A stretch of DNA of 64,000 nt, from positions 17,794,526 through 17,858,525 of the forward strand of contig JAOANR010000004.1 of NCBI GenBank assembly GCA_030278955.1, read 5' to 3'. The notes under the pieces were generated by a model. It was not told the origin of the DNA. It made no database searches and saw only the letters and a list, made by a program, of their open reading frames with translations. A program made the translations under genes and the position numbers. Every line of letters starts with the position of its first letter. Within the stretch, counting starts at the first letter, position 1. This document shows, one piece after another, positions 11,514-23,405 of this stretch. This stretch comes from Hygrophila difformis (taxonomy: Eukaryota > Streptophyta > Magnoliopsida > Lamiales > Acanthaceae).

Positions 11514-11554
11514 AGCTCTTTAACAGTCCTATAGGATTATAGTATAAAGGCTGT

Positions 11555-12506
11555 CGGGGGGCATTGCAGCGGGTTTTACCTCAAAGCTTCATTACGTGTA
11601 TTTTTAAATCTCCCAACCATGTAAGCATTAACTTACAGATTCACGGTTGTTCCGGCTCGTCGATTCGGAGGCGTGGCTTCCAGTCCACCGTTTATCTCAT
11701 TGATTCCGTCGGGTTTTTCGCTCTCGATCCGGATCGGGGTGTAGAATGGAAAAAGATTAAATTTGGATTCGTTTTCGAATCAAGAATAGAAAGAGGAATA
11801 GATCGGATCTTACCAAGACGATAGAAGCCTCCAAATTTCGTCCAAGTCAGTTCCTTTGTTCGGTTTTGTGCCTCCGACGACTCCGGAATTAGGGTTTATC
11901 GGGTAGAGAGATTTCATAAGGTTTTGTAAAGTGTTTGGGGCTGATTAGGATGGTTATTTATAGATGTAAACGACCTAAAGGTCGTCCAAAGGCAGCCCTA
12001 GGATGTCTTGAGTCGCAAGGTGAGCAACCAAAGTCGAAAAATTCGGATTCGGGCGAGTAAATCTCGCAACGGGCGAATCTGTCCGATGGCGCGGCCTTGG
12101 CGCGCCGTTTAGCCAGAAACCGCGCGGGCCACCGCGCGACCCACGCCTGGATTTCGGTCCGGGCGGGTCGTGCGATCCGTCGGGCATTTCCTCCTCTCTT
12201 TCGGACTTCTATCCCTCTATATTCTTGGATTCAGAATTCCGGGATATTTTCGGGCTCCGATTTCCTATCTTAATTTTATTCGGATCTAAATTTACATTTG
12301 GACTCGAGTTACGGAGTCCATCGGTGTTGGGTTTCCGTGTAACCATTTATTTGATTAAATTGTCTTCGGCTTCCCGGGTTCTCAGAATTTTGATTCATTT
12401 TTAATTTAAATTCCATTCTCATCTCTTATGATTCTTTATTTATTTATTATATTTATTTATTTATTTATTTATTTTATGTTATGTTGCAAAATTCCCGGGT
12501 ATTACA
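11555..12506 (-). mobile_element. TE-A 3' LTR, truncated
   Basis: It matches the promoter-proximal part of the LTR at 14763-17744 (for example the CATGTAAG...CTTACAG block, GGCGTGGCTTCCAGTCCACCG and the GCGCGCC-rich block), and ends with an ATTT microsatellite and GGGTATTACA at 12506. About two thirds of the LTR (the R-U5 end) is missing on the left, where it meets TE1 LTR sequence. The right edge is followed immediately by the minus-strand PPT (TACCCTCCTTAAG). Confidence 0.8.
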
Positions 12507-12828
12507 GTTTACCCTCCTTAAGAATCAACTTCGTCCTCGAAGTTGTGTTTCGGCTTTTCTCATGTTAAGAACGAATGCTTTTGTTTGTTTTATTATTGTA
12601 TGACTGAACTTAGAATTAAAACTTCTAAGCTGCCTACGTACCCTGTGAAGGGATCAAGCCATAACGTAGTTCAATACAATTTGAATTTGTTTATTTATGA
12701 TTTAGGATACACCGTATCGAGTCAACGTCAAAAAATAAATTATTACGGGGTATAACATCCTCTCCCCCTTAGGACTTCAGTTATGTCCCCATAACTGCCT
12801 ATACGTTATTCTCAAAAGGGTTTGGGTT

Positions 12829-13916
12829 TTAGTCTTGTTCCTCGTCCCTCTCTCCTCGCTGAAGGTTCACCAAATCTATCCTCTTTTCGATCGCCTCCTC
12901 TGGCGTTCGACATCCCCTAGCCTTGTGACCAAGCTTTCCGCACCTATTGCAGGTTCCAGGCTTCGGGCATTGGCGCACCAGATGTGTATGGTTGCATCGT
13001 GGGCAGCGTGGTATAAACCCACCACGGCTGTCATCTCCTCCATTGTTGAGACCTTTATCTTTTTTCCTTCGAGATCCATCGCCTTTCTTAGAGTTGTTGT
13101 TGTTGTCTTTTCGATCCTTCTTCTCAAGTCCTTGCGAGTCCTTGCTCGACTCACCAAGTTCCTTACGCTTCAATTGCTGGATTCGAGCAATTGCTACAGC
13201 ACGGTCATATATCGTCTGCAGGTTTGTGAATTGTCCTACTGCAAGTATCTCCCGGACACTAAGGTTCAGACCCATCTCGAATTTCTGAGCCTTGTCAGAG
13301 TCGGTTGGTACTAGCCTCGTAGCAAATCGTACTAGCTCCTTTTATTTGCTATAGTATTGTTGCACCGTCTGTGCCCCTTGTTTTAAGTTGATAAATTCCT
13401 TGTACTTCGCAGTCTTGGTGCTCAGTGGGTAGAATATTTCCCTCAAAGCTACTTAAGTTCTTCCCAGGTGTAGGCTTCTTCATCTTCCTCTGAATTCGCT
13501 TGGAGATTTTGCCACCATTCATCGGCTTCGCCTCCTAAGTAGTAGGTCGCTACGTGTATCTTCTCCTCATCAGGGGATTTGATAGCGTTCAAGAGCTCAT
13601 CAAAGGTACGGATCCAACCTTCCAACTTCTCCGGATCCTCTTGGCCGTCATAATGGGGTGGGTTGTAGGGGTTCACTAATGCCAAGTAGTTGACTCGGGC
13701 TACTGGCGGAGGTACTGTTTGTGCTCTATACACCTCGGCATTTCCTAATGCTACAAGGACTTCCTCCACAGTCCTTAGACGCTCTTCCATGTTGTTGGGT
13801 GCAGGAGGTACTCGTTCTCCTAGGTTTTGAGGGGTCTCATTGTTATTGGCCACGTTGGGGAGGTTAGCGTTAGTGCCATTTAGACTTACCTTCCTCGGGT
13901 TTCTCCTAGGTGCCAT
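12829..13916 (-). pseudogene. TE-A gag pseudogene (gag-only element)
   Basis: Gag of a Tekay/Del-like Ty3 element starts MAPRRNPRK at 13916. A proline/asparagine-rich leader is followed by the capsid region (NPYNPPHYDGQEDPEKLE, WIRTFDELL, YYLGGEADEWWQ). A frameshift near 13447 and a TAA near 13339 interrupt it, and the frame then resumes through KAQKFEMGLNLSVRE. The C-terminus has one pair of zinc knuckles, CX2CX3HX4C and CX2CX4HX4C (about 12920-12990), and ends at its own TAG. Pol is absent: 50 bp later comes the short sequence that ends pol in the other elements, then the PPT. The layout matches TR-GAG-type non-autonomous elements that need reverse transcriptase and integrase in trans. Confidence 0.75.
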
Positions 13917-14762
13917 TTTCTGTTATAACGTAAATAGATTAGTTCATTAGAGTTTAGATAGATCGCTTGAACAAGAAATTTGCTAAATCGTATATGAGAT
14001 CTAGTGTTAAACGCGCGCCCATAAGGCGACGTTTTGAGCATCGTGAGTTTCAGATTTCGAATTTCGAGTTTTCGGATTTTTTGGTTGGAAATCCAAACAA
14101 GATTTTTGGAATAAAGAGTGTTTTAATAAAGACTTGATTTTTTTTATTGTTCCACATAAGGAAATTTTCTAATTCGTACAAGGATAGGAATGGCTAAGGC
14201 CGAGGATTGTTAGGCTTAGGCGAGCGCATAGATGAATGAGATCTAGAACTACGGCAAGATCAGTCTCTAGTGAGCGTTTCTAATTTGATGTCAAGCCTCT
14301 AAGTTATCTAGGTGTAGCAAGAGATCTAAGTTAGAATGTGTCGCTTCTAGGTTCTCAAAGGTATAGAAAAAAATGTGTTATGCACATGCAGATTATGATC
14401 CCCCCAAAAATAAATGCACTATATATCTATATATATATTTTTTCAAGTTTCCATGGGTTTTAAAAATAAAAATTCCTTCCATGGAATCAATGCTTTAAAA
14501 TAATAGTCAAAATTCTTGGACCTCTATATTGGGTCAAAAATAATTATAATTTGGACTCAAAAATAATTTTGGGCTAGGAAATTTTAGAAATAATAATTTG
14601 GGCTTCTATAATAATTTAAAAATATCATGGTTTAAAAATAATAGTTTAAAAAAATAATAATAATACTAGTTTAAAAATAAGCTGGGCTCTGATACCACTC
14701 TGGTATCAGATATTTTCTTTAAAATAAATAGCTTTAAAATATTCTGGGCTCTGATACCACTC
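13917..14762 (-). other. TE-A leader between PBS and gag
   Basis: AT-rich leader with long stretches of TTTAAAATAAT type. The small coiled-coil ORF that TE-C, TE-D and TE-G carry at this place was not found; only a loosely similar AGATCTAAGTTAG block (about 14320) recalls the tandem repeat before that ORF. The PBS is at its end. Confidence 0.5.
14686..14759 (-). other. TE-A primer binding site, duplicated with palindrome
   Basis: GCTCTGATACCA occurs twice, at 14686-14697 and 14748-14759, the second 3 bp from the LTR. Its complement TGGTATCAGAGC pairs with the 3' end of initiator tRNA-Met. The first copy is followed by TGGTATCAG, giving a 9-bp perfect inverted repeat (14689-14709) around CTC. 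Confidence 0.8.
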
Positions 14763-17744
14763 TGTAACACCCCGGTTTTTGGTTACCCAGGTCGGGGTGT
14801 CACCGCCACACCTCCCTAGCAAGACACGGTTTCTCCGAGCTTGCTAAAGAGATGCAAGGCTATGGTTTTTCAGAATTTAAAATATTCAAACAGCCCTTCG
14901 TAATATAATTTAAAAATAATGTATCAAAGTTGCAGCGGAAACTAATAATTACATATGTATAATGCAGCGGAATTTAAAACTGGGCCAACACGGCCAAAAT
15001 ACGGGTTAAACAGGCCCGTTCATGCAATTTCTAGTCTAACGCAAAATTTAAAAATAAAGTATTTCCCCAAAATTGCCATGAATGCATATGATATTGCATA
15101 TTCTTCAGCTCTGAAAGAAAAAGGAAAACAATATGGTTTGGTCAGCAAAAACTTGCTGAGTAAGTTTATACAGACATGATTATGGGGTTTCAAAGCCTTT
15201 AATTAAATTTAAAGAAAACATGTGCATAACACCCCATAATTTAATTTATTTATCTAATAATAATTTAATTGCATAATATAAAAGACAGGGATTTCATAAG
15301 ATCGTAAATATAGCTCGCAAGTAATCGACATAAATTTAAAAGCACAATTTAACCGGATTTAATTTAAACAAATATCTCGCTTCGTTTCTTTCACAGATCA
15401 CCATCGCTAGGGCTCTTATGTCCGCCAGTCTTACGCTCGGGCTCTTATGTCCACGAGTATCATGGTCAATCTTTTAATAGGTTCATTACGTCTACTGACC
15501 ATACAATCAATATGTCGCTAGGGCTCTTATGTCAACTAGCCATACACTTGGGCTCTTATGTCCCAAGCAGTAGACAAAATTGACAGTATCCAGCTTAGTC
15601 ATAAACCCCAATGTTCTAATCTTCTCTTTGTTTAGAAAGACCCATTTTCCAAATTTAGTAAGTTCCTCAAAATATACTATTTCCGGACGCTATTCGCTCC
15701 GATATCATATAAAATCCCTTTCTACAAGATTTTCAAGATTTGACTTGGTCAAAACCTCAGTTTACTCCAAAATTAACTAAAAATCGGTTTTAAGTCCAAA
15801 AATTCTGAAATTTGACCAGTGACTCGAAAACACAGAGATGAAGAAGTTTCATGTTTTAAGTTTAGCCGGTAGCCCGGCGGCCGCAACCGTATCCGCCATA
15901 CCCAATACCACTCCGGAGCCTCGGGAAACCCAAATGGATATTCACGAGAGTGTAGGCCAAATATCTTATGCCGTTTTGGCAATATCATATCTCAATTTTC
16001 GTGCAGGGTCACCATCGTCCATGAAGGCACGAAGTGAAGCAGTTAGGGGGCACACTGCAGAGCACTCACCCCTAATTTTAATTTATCAAGTTAAGGGGAT
16101 TTATTTCAAAAATTCTGATTTCACTTAATTTATTTAAAAAGATTTCGACTCGTTTCAACCTTAAAGGCTAATTTCATCGTTTCAACAAGATTTCAAGATT
16201 TGACTCCGGTAAACCGCTGTTTACTCTAAAAATAATTTAAAATCCGATTTAAGTCCAAAAATTCCGAAAATTCACCACTGATTTGGAAACCCAGAGATGA
16301 ACAACTTTCGTTTTTAACTTTTTCGATCCGAGTTACAGAACCAGGTCAAAAACATCAATTTTCGTCATATCATTAATCTGTCCGAATTTCATGTACAACA
16401 GTTCCAAAATTTCGTGATCTACCATAGCAATTCAACTCAAAATTTAATGAAATTTCACAGAGACCTTCTTAAGACAATTATCTACAACTTTCATGTTCAG
16501 CTAAAGATCTAAATCAGCCTAGAACCCTAGTCAAAAACGTCTACGAGTTCAGACCTAAGTTCTGTCAAGAAATTCAAGATTCAAATTTAAACAGTCCGGT
16601 TCCGGGTTGATTTCGGATACCAAATCATCACAAAAAATTCTGAACATTTTACAGGAGATAAATCTAAGCCTTAAGAACGTTTCTTGTGTTTTACGTTTTC
16701 TCGTTTGAAGACTTTTAAGGGTTTGGAAAAATCGTACAAAGTCGCTGCGCCGGTAAAAATCTCACGTTGACAGATTTTCGAAGTTCTTGATCAAACTTTT
16801 AGATTTAAGTGTTTTAATTACTCCCAAAACCATGTAAGTGTCAACTTACAGATTTCCAGTCGTCCGGGAACGTCGATTTTGGAGGTGTGGCTTCCAGTCC
16901 ACCGTTTATCTCCTCGGTTCGTCGGGTTCTTCGTTCTAGATCCGATTCGGGGTGTAGAGAGGAAAGAAACTAAGTTAGAATCCGTTTTCGGATTGAGAAC
17001 GTAAAAGATTGAATGGACCAGAACTTACCACGACGTTAGCTTCCCAAATTTCGTCCGTGACAGTCTCTTGCTCGGTTTTGGTGCCTCCGACGACTTCCGG
17101 ATCTAGGGTTTAAAGTATAGAAAGTATGGAAAGTTTGAAAAGGGATTCGGGATCAAGTAGGAGGGCTATTTATAGATACAAGGGACCTAGGGGACGTCCC
17201 AAGTCGGCCTTGGTGAGTCTTGAGCAGAAAGGAATGCAACCGAAACCGAAAAATCCGGATTCGGGCGAGTGAATCTCGCACGGGGCGTATCTGTCCGTTG
17301 GCGCGGTCGCGGCGCGCCGGTTGGCCTTTCACCGCGCGGCCACCGCGCGGCCCGCGCCTGGACTTCGGTCCGGGCGGGTCGTGCGATCCGTCATGCTTTT
17401 CCTCCTCTCTTTCGGACTTCTATCCCTCCATGCTCCCGGATTCGGATTTCCGGGCCATCTTCGGGTTCCTATTCCGTATCGTTATTTCCCTCGGATCTAA
17501 ATTTATGTTTGGACTCGAGTTTTCGAGTCCATTGGTGTCGGGTACACGGGAACCCGATATTTGATTAAATCGTCTTTTGGCTTTACGGGTATTGGAATTT
17601 AAATTCCATTTCCCATTTCCTTATCTATTTATTATGTTTATTTATTTATTGTATTCTATTTATTATTTATTTATTTATTATGTTTCCTTTATTATTTATT
17701 TATTTATTTATTTATTTTATGTGGCAAAATTCTTGGGTATTACA
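14763..17744 (-). mobile_element. LTR shared by TE-A (as 5' LTR) and TE-B (as 3' LTR)
   Basis: It starts TGTAACACCCC and ends GGGTATTACA, inverted ends as in the other Tekay-type LTRs here. On the left is the PBS of TE-A; on the right is the PPT of TE-B with no flanking direct repeat (CACTC versus GTCTA), so it is neither a solo insertion nor a normal end. The R-U5 end resembles TE-G (GAGCTTGCTAAAGAG, TGAAAG acceptor), while the conserved GC core resembles TE-C. It carries the conserved GC core (about 15865-15935), predicted donor (17023-17028) and acceptor (15111-15113), and an ATTT microsatellite near the right end. Confidence 0.8.
15380..15565. repeat. Four dispersed GGGCTCTTATGTC copies in the shared LTR
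   Basis: GGGCTCTTATGTC recurs four times (about 15411, 15439, 15525, 15549), with GCTAG or related words before it. It was not seen in the TE-C, TE-D or TE-G LTRs. Confidence 0.75.
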
Positions 17745-17993
17745 GTCTACCTTCCTTAAGAATCAACTTCGTCCTCGAAGTTGTGTTTCGGCTTTTCTCG
17801 TGTTAGAAACGAATCCTTTTGTTTGTTTTATTATTGTGTGACTGAACTTAGAATTAAAACTTCAAAGCTGCCTACGTACCCTGTGAAGGGATCAAGTCAT
17901 AACGTAGTTCAAAACAATTTGAATTTGTTTGCTTGTTTACAAAAATGCACGAAAAATACATGGTGTGACATCCTCTCCCCCTTAAGATTGCAG
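17745..17993 (-). other. TE-B 3' internal end with two PPT-like tracts
   Basis: Read on the minus strand, after the pol stop comes CTTAAGGGGGAGAGGA followed by TGTCACACC (PPT1 and a TG start). About 200 bp of conserved non-coding DNA follows, then CTTAAGGAAGGTAGAC directly before the LTR (PPT2). The same arrangement is present in every Tekay-type element in the window. Confidence 0.7.
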
Positions 17994-20900
17994 TTATGTC
18001 CTCATAACTGTGTCGGTGTCGGTTTGGAATAGTGTCGGGTAGCGTTCTCTCATGTCGGATTCTACCTCCCAAGTTGTCGTCTCACTTTCGTGGTTCGACC
18101 AAAGAACCTTGATCATTTTGACGGTTTTGTTCCTCGTTACTCGCTCCTTTACGTCTAGAATTCGCACTGGTACTTCTTCTTAATTCAAATCCTCATCGAG
18201 TTCGATTATCTCAGGTTGAAGTACATGTGTCGGGTCCGGCACATACTTCTTTAGTTGTGAAACATGGAAAACATTATGAACTCGATCTAATTGTGGCAGT
18301 AAAGCCAGTCGGTAGGCTAAATTTCCGACTCGTTCTAGAATTTCATAAGGTCCTATGTATCGAGGACTCAACTTCCCTCGTTTGCCAAAGCGCATCACCC
18401 CCTTCATGGGTGATATCTTCAGCATGACCCTATCTCCCACTTGAAATTCTAGGTCTCGTCGTCTCACGTCAGCGTAACTCTTCTGACAGTCTTGAGCGGC
18501 TCTCATTTTTCCTTGAATCACCTTGATTTGTTGAGCTATGTCTTCGATAAGTTGTGGTCCCACTACCACAGACTTATCGTTTTCTTCCCAGCTCAACGGG
18601 CTTCGGCACCTTCATCCATACAACGCCTCGAATGGTGCCATGCCAATGCTAGCATGGTAGATATTATTATAAGAAAATTCGATTAAGGGTAAATGGGATT
18701 CCCAACTTCCCTTAAATTCCAACACGCATGCTCTCAGCATGTCTTCTAGTGTTTGGATTGTTCTCTCGGGTTGACTATCCGTCATCGGGTGGAATGCGGT
18801 GCTCATTTTGATTCGAGTACCGAGAGCTTTTTGTAATTCCGTCCAAAAGTGAGTGACAAATCTACTGTCTCTGTCGGAACTGATGTCGTGTGGTACTCCA
18901 TGTCGTCGTACCGCATTATCGACGTAGGCTCGGGCCAATTGGTCCATAGTCCACGTGTCTTTCATTGGGATAAATAAGGCCGTCTTCGTTAGCCTATCCA
19001 CAATCACCCAAATCTTGTTCATGCCTTTAGGTGATCGCGGTAATCCCGAGACAAAATCCATTGAGATGCTGTCCCACTTCCAACTTGGAATCTCTAGTGG
19101 TTGCATCAACCCTAAGGGTTTATGTCGCACTGCCTTAACCTTTTGGCAGGTGAGACATTTCGCCACGAAGTCTGCCACTTCCTTCTTCATTACCGACCAC
19201 CAATAGATCTTCTTTAGATCTTTGTAAAGCTTGTCACCTCTGGGATGCACTGAGTATGGTGTGTTGTGCCCTTCCTCCATCAACCTTCGCTTCAACTCGG
19301 CACATTTATGGGGCACGCACCATCTCCCTTTGAAGCGAATGCTTCCATCCTCGTGGACAGCAAATCCTATTGCATTTCCCTCAGCAATATACCCCTTTAT
19401 CTTTTCCAATTTCGCGTCGCCCGGTTGGGCGAGCCTAATCTCGTCCAATATTGGGGTTTCTACGACCATTGCGTTGATCATTTCACTCACTGTGCCCGGA
19501 TGCACAAGTTCCACGTCCAATCTCGCTAAATCCATGTACAATGCCGGCGGAATTACCAACGAGTTTGTCACGTGTTGGGTTTTCTGGCTTAGGGCATCGG
19601 CTACCACATTCGCCTTCCCCTCGTGGTAGGATATTTCCAAATCGTAGTCCTTAATAAGTTCCAACCACCTTCGCTGTCTCAAATTCAACTCCTTCTGAGT
19701 GAATATATATTTCAAGCTCTTGTGGTCGGTAAACATTCGACACTTTCGCCCATAAAGATAATGTCTCCATATCTTTAGAGTGAAAACGACCGCTGCCAAC
19801 TCCAGGTCGTGTGTCGGGTAATTCTCCTCGTGAGGTTTTAGCTGGCGTGATGCATATGCTACGACCCTCGAGTCTTGCATCAAGACGCAACCTAGACCTT
19901 CCTTCGAAGCATCGCTATAAACTTCGAAGTCACCATTCTCTGATGGTAGTGTCAATACGGGTGTGGTTGTGAGTCGTTTCTTCAGCTCTTGAAACGCTGT
20001 CTCACACGCCTCTGTCCACTCGTATTTGACTCCTTTCTTCAGTAGCTGGGTCAAAGGATGCGCGACTCTCGAGAAATCCTTCACGAATCGCCTATAGTAC
20101 CCAGCCAATCCAAGGAAACTCCTTATCTCAGTTGGGCTCTTTGGGGTTGCCCATTCCGTTACGGCAGAAACTTTTGCCGGATCCATTGAAACTCCGTCAG
20201 CGGATACAATATGTCCAAGAAATGCTACTTCTTTCAACCAGAAATCGCACTTGGACAACTTGCCGTATAGTTGATTCCTTCGCAAGATCCCTAACACTTG
20301 GTGTAAGTGTTTGGCATGCTCCTCCTCACTCTTCGAGTAGATCAGGATATCGTCAATGAACACCACTACACACTGATCTAACAGCTCTCGAAATACATTG
20401 TTCATGAGGTTCATGAACATTGCTGAATCATTTGTTAAGCCAAACGATAACACTGTGAACTCGTAGTGGCCATATCGAGTTCGAAACGTCGTCTTCGGAA
20501 TGTCCTTCTCGGCGATTCTCAGCTGGTGATACCCAGATCGTAAGTCGATCTTCGAGAATACTGAAGCTCCCTTCAATTGATCAAATAGATCCTCTATTCT
20601 CGGCAATGGGTATTTATTCTTGATAGTCACCTGGTTCAATCCTCGATAATCTATGCAAAGACGTAATCCTCCGTCTTTCTTCTTGACGAATAAAACCGGT
20701 GCTCCCCAGAGGGAAGTACTCGGCCTTATGTAACCTTTTCCTAACAGCTCCTCGAGTTGGTCCTTTAACTCTCTCATTCCAATGGTGCCATCCGGTACGG
20801 AGCTTTTGAGACAGGCTCTGTGCCCGGGATGAGATCAATAGTGAACTCGAGATCTCTCTCAGGTGGCATTCCCGTAACGTCTTCAGGGAACACGTCCGGG

Positions 20901-20995
20901 TATTCTCTTACCACTGGAATGCTGTCAACCTTGTTCTCTTCCGCCTCAAGGTTGTTCACATAGCACGCATACAAATCGTACCCCTTACGCATCAA
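17994..20995 (-). pseudogene. TE-B pol: RT, RNase H, integrase, chromodomain-like tail
   Basis: The Ty3 pol order is clear. The RT entry region ([13 protein letters not shown], 20995 onward) is followed by a one-base loss near 20775. RT then has [23 protein letters not shown] and the catalytic FIDDILIYS. RNase H has [13 protein letters not shown] and FTDHKSLKY. Integrase has an HHCC finger (CLTCQ), [15 protein letters not shown] and an ERTIQTLED block with the third acidic residue. A TGA at 18609-18611 replaces an Arg codon, and a stop at 18180-18182 lies just before the chromodomain-like tail, which ends at 17994. The tail (ILDVKER..., WSNHESE, DMRERYP) places it with Tekay/Del chromoviruses. 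Gag and protease continue at 31102-32768 beyond TE-C. Confidence 0.85.
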
Positions 20996-21046
20996 GTTAC
21001 TTAGTTTGAGTGCACTAACGATTTTGTTACTCTTCTTAAGGGGCTG

Positions 21047-23181
21047 TGTAACACCCCGGTTTTTGATAACCCAGGTCGGGGTGTCACTGCCACACCTCCC
21101 TAGTAAGACACGGTTTCTCCGGCTTACTAAAGAGATGCAAGGCTAGGTATTGCAGTATTTAAAACATTTAAAGCATTCAAAACAGCCCATACAATATAGT
21201 TCGAAAATAATAATATCATAGCGCAGCGGAAATAATATTTAAGTATAGTATTGCAGAGGAAAATGTAAATAGGGCCGACATGGCCAAAACACGGGTTAAA
21301 CAGGCTCGCTCATAATATAGTCTAATGTACGAAATTAAACAAAATAATGTTCCCAAAATCCCATGCATGAATCGTGCTCATACATGCTCATTCCACATAC
21401 TCTGTAAGAAAAAGGAATAAAAATGGTTTGGTCAGCACAACTTGCTGAGTAAGTTAACACAGACATGATCGTAGGGTTTAAAAGCCATTAATTTAATATT
21501 TAAATAAAAACATGATAATAAACATAATAACTCAATTTAATCTAAACAACTATCTAATTGCATAATTTAATTCAGGGCTTTATTGAACAACACCTTTCAC
21601 AGGATTTAAAATAAAAGCCATAATTTAAATAAAGCATTTAAATGATTTAATTGGACAACAACCCTAATTTAATTTAATTTCACCATTACATCCCAGATTT
21701 AGTATTTCAGGTATTTCACGATTGCATCGTAATCTCAACAAGTCTAGCCGGTAGCCCGGCGGCCGCAACCGTATCAGCCATACCCAGTACCACTCTGGAG
21801 CCTCGGGAAACCCATGTGGATATTCTCGAGAGTGTAGGCTCTATATCTCATGCCGTTTTGGCAATATCATATCTCAATTTTAGCGCGCGGGGTCACCATC
21901 GTCCATTAAGGCACGAAGCGAATTGTTAGGGGGCACCCTGCAGAGCACTCACCCCTAATTTTAATTTATCAAGTTTGTAAGGGGATTTAACTTCAAAAAT
22001 CTGATTTCAATTTTATTCATTTAAAAATAATATTTCAATTTATTTCAACCCTAAAGGTTAATTCCATGTTTCAACAAGATTTCAATATTTGAATTCCGGT
22101 AAACCACAGTTTACTCTAAAATTCGTCTAAAATCAGATTTAATTCCGAAAATTCTCCGTTTGATGTCGTTTTAAGGTTCAAAAAAATTAGGCAAAACTGT
22201 TGCGCCGTGAAAAATCATACTTTGACAGATTTACGATCTTTTGTTAAATCTTTTAGCTTCGAACGTTTTAATTCCTCCCAAAACCATGTAAGGCTAACTT
22301 ACTGAGTTGTGAACGTCCGGGATCGTCTATTTTGAAGGCGTGGCTTCCAGGTCACCGTTTCTCCTCTCCGTCCGTCGGGTTCTACGTTCTAGATCCAATT
22401 CGAGGTGTGGAAAGGAAAGAGACGGGGTTAGAATCCGTTTTTGGATTGAAACTAAAAAGAATATGATGGACTAGAACTTACCACACGTCGGAGATCCTTT
22501 GATTTTCGTCCAAAAGCTGCTGCCTTGGTTTTTTGATGCCTTCGTAGACTTCCGGATCTAGGGTTTTGTGTATAGAGAGTATCGTAGGGTGTTGAAAAGG
22601 GTTTAGGGTCAGTCAAGAGAGTTATTTATAGAGGTTAGGACCTAGGGGGACGTCCAAGTCCGCCTCTAAGAGTCTTGAGCCGATAGATGTTCAACCGAAT
22701 GTCGAAAAATCCGCGTTCGGGCGAGAGATTCATGCAACGGGCGAATCTGTCGCGTGGCGCGGTCGTGGCGCGCTATCCCTTCTTCGACCGCGCCGGCTTC
22801 GCCTGGACTTCGGTCCGGGCGGGTCGTGCGATCCGTCGTGCTTTCCCTCCTCTCTTTCGGACTTCTATCCCTCTATGCTCCCGTTTTACGATCTTCGGGG
22901 TCTCTTCGGGTTTCTACTTTCTCTCTAAGTTTTTACTCGGGTCTAATTGGATGTTTGGACTCGAATTCTCGAGTTCATTGGTGTCGTGTTCCGGTGTATA
23001 ATTTATTTACCTTTAATCCATCCTTTTTATTTAATTAAATTCCTTTAATTCCTTTTTAAGTAAAAATCTCATTTCTCATTTCCTTATCTTTATTTATTTA
23101 TTTATTTGTTGGATTTATTTATTTATGGTATTTATTTTATTTATTTTTTTATTTTATGTTGGAAAATTCTCGGGTATTACA
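21047..23181 (-). repeat. TE-C 3' LTR (2135 bp, internally deleted)
   Basis: Nearly identical to the 5' LTR at 28520-31096 apart from about 430 bp missing at about 22150, where 5' LTR positions of about 29637-30066 are absent. It has terminal TGTAAC/GTTACA-type ends and a microsatellite of ATTT units near 23090-23150. Confidence 0.9.
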
Positions 23182-23405
23182 GTCTACCCTCCTTAAGAAT
23201 CAACTTCGTCCTCGAAGTTGTGTTTCGTCTTTTCTCGTGCTAAGGTCTTTTTGTTTATTTTATTAATTTGTGACTGAACTTAGAATTAAGTCTTCTAAGC
23301 TGCCTACGTACCCGGTGAAGGGATCAAGCCATAACGTAGTTCAAAAGTTTACAAAAATGCACGAAAAATAGGTGGTATGACATCCTCTCCCCCTTAAGAT
23401 TGCAG
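23182..23405 (-). other. TE-C PPT2, conserved spacer and PPT1
   Basis: PPT2 (CTTAAGGAGGGTAGAC on the minus strand) abuts the LTR. PPT1 (AAGGGGGAGAGGA followed by TGTCATACCACC) is at about 23380-23397. The intervening spacer contains a conserved GTACGTAGGCAGCTTAGAAG block. Confidence 0.75.

Noticed and set aside
17220..17568. Open frames in the GC-rich U3 block (also 22687-23038, 30602-30865, 58545-58892)
   Set aside because: They recur in each LTR at the same GCGCGCC-rich region and vary by frameshift between copies, so they are not protein-coding.
14763..17744. Reading the shared LTR as a solo LTR insertion
   Set aside because: Flanks are PBS on one side and PPT on the other with no matching 5-bp direct repeat.
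19231..19629. Long open frames antisense to pol (also 24751-25059, 39271-39834, 41527-41943)
   Set aside because: Mirror images of conserved pol or gag codons in all copies; they carry no domain of their own.
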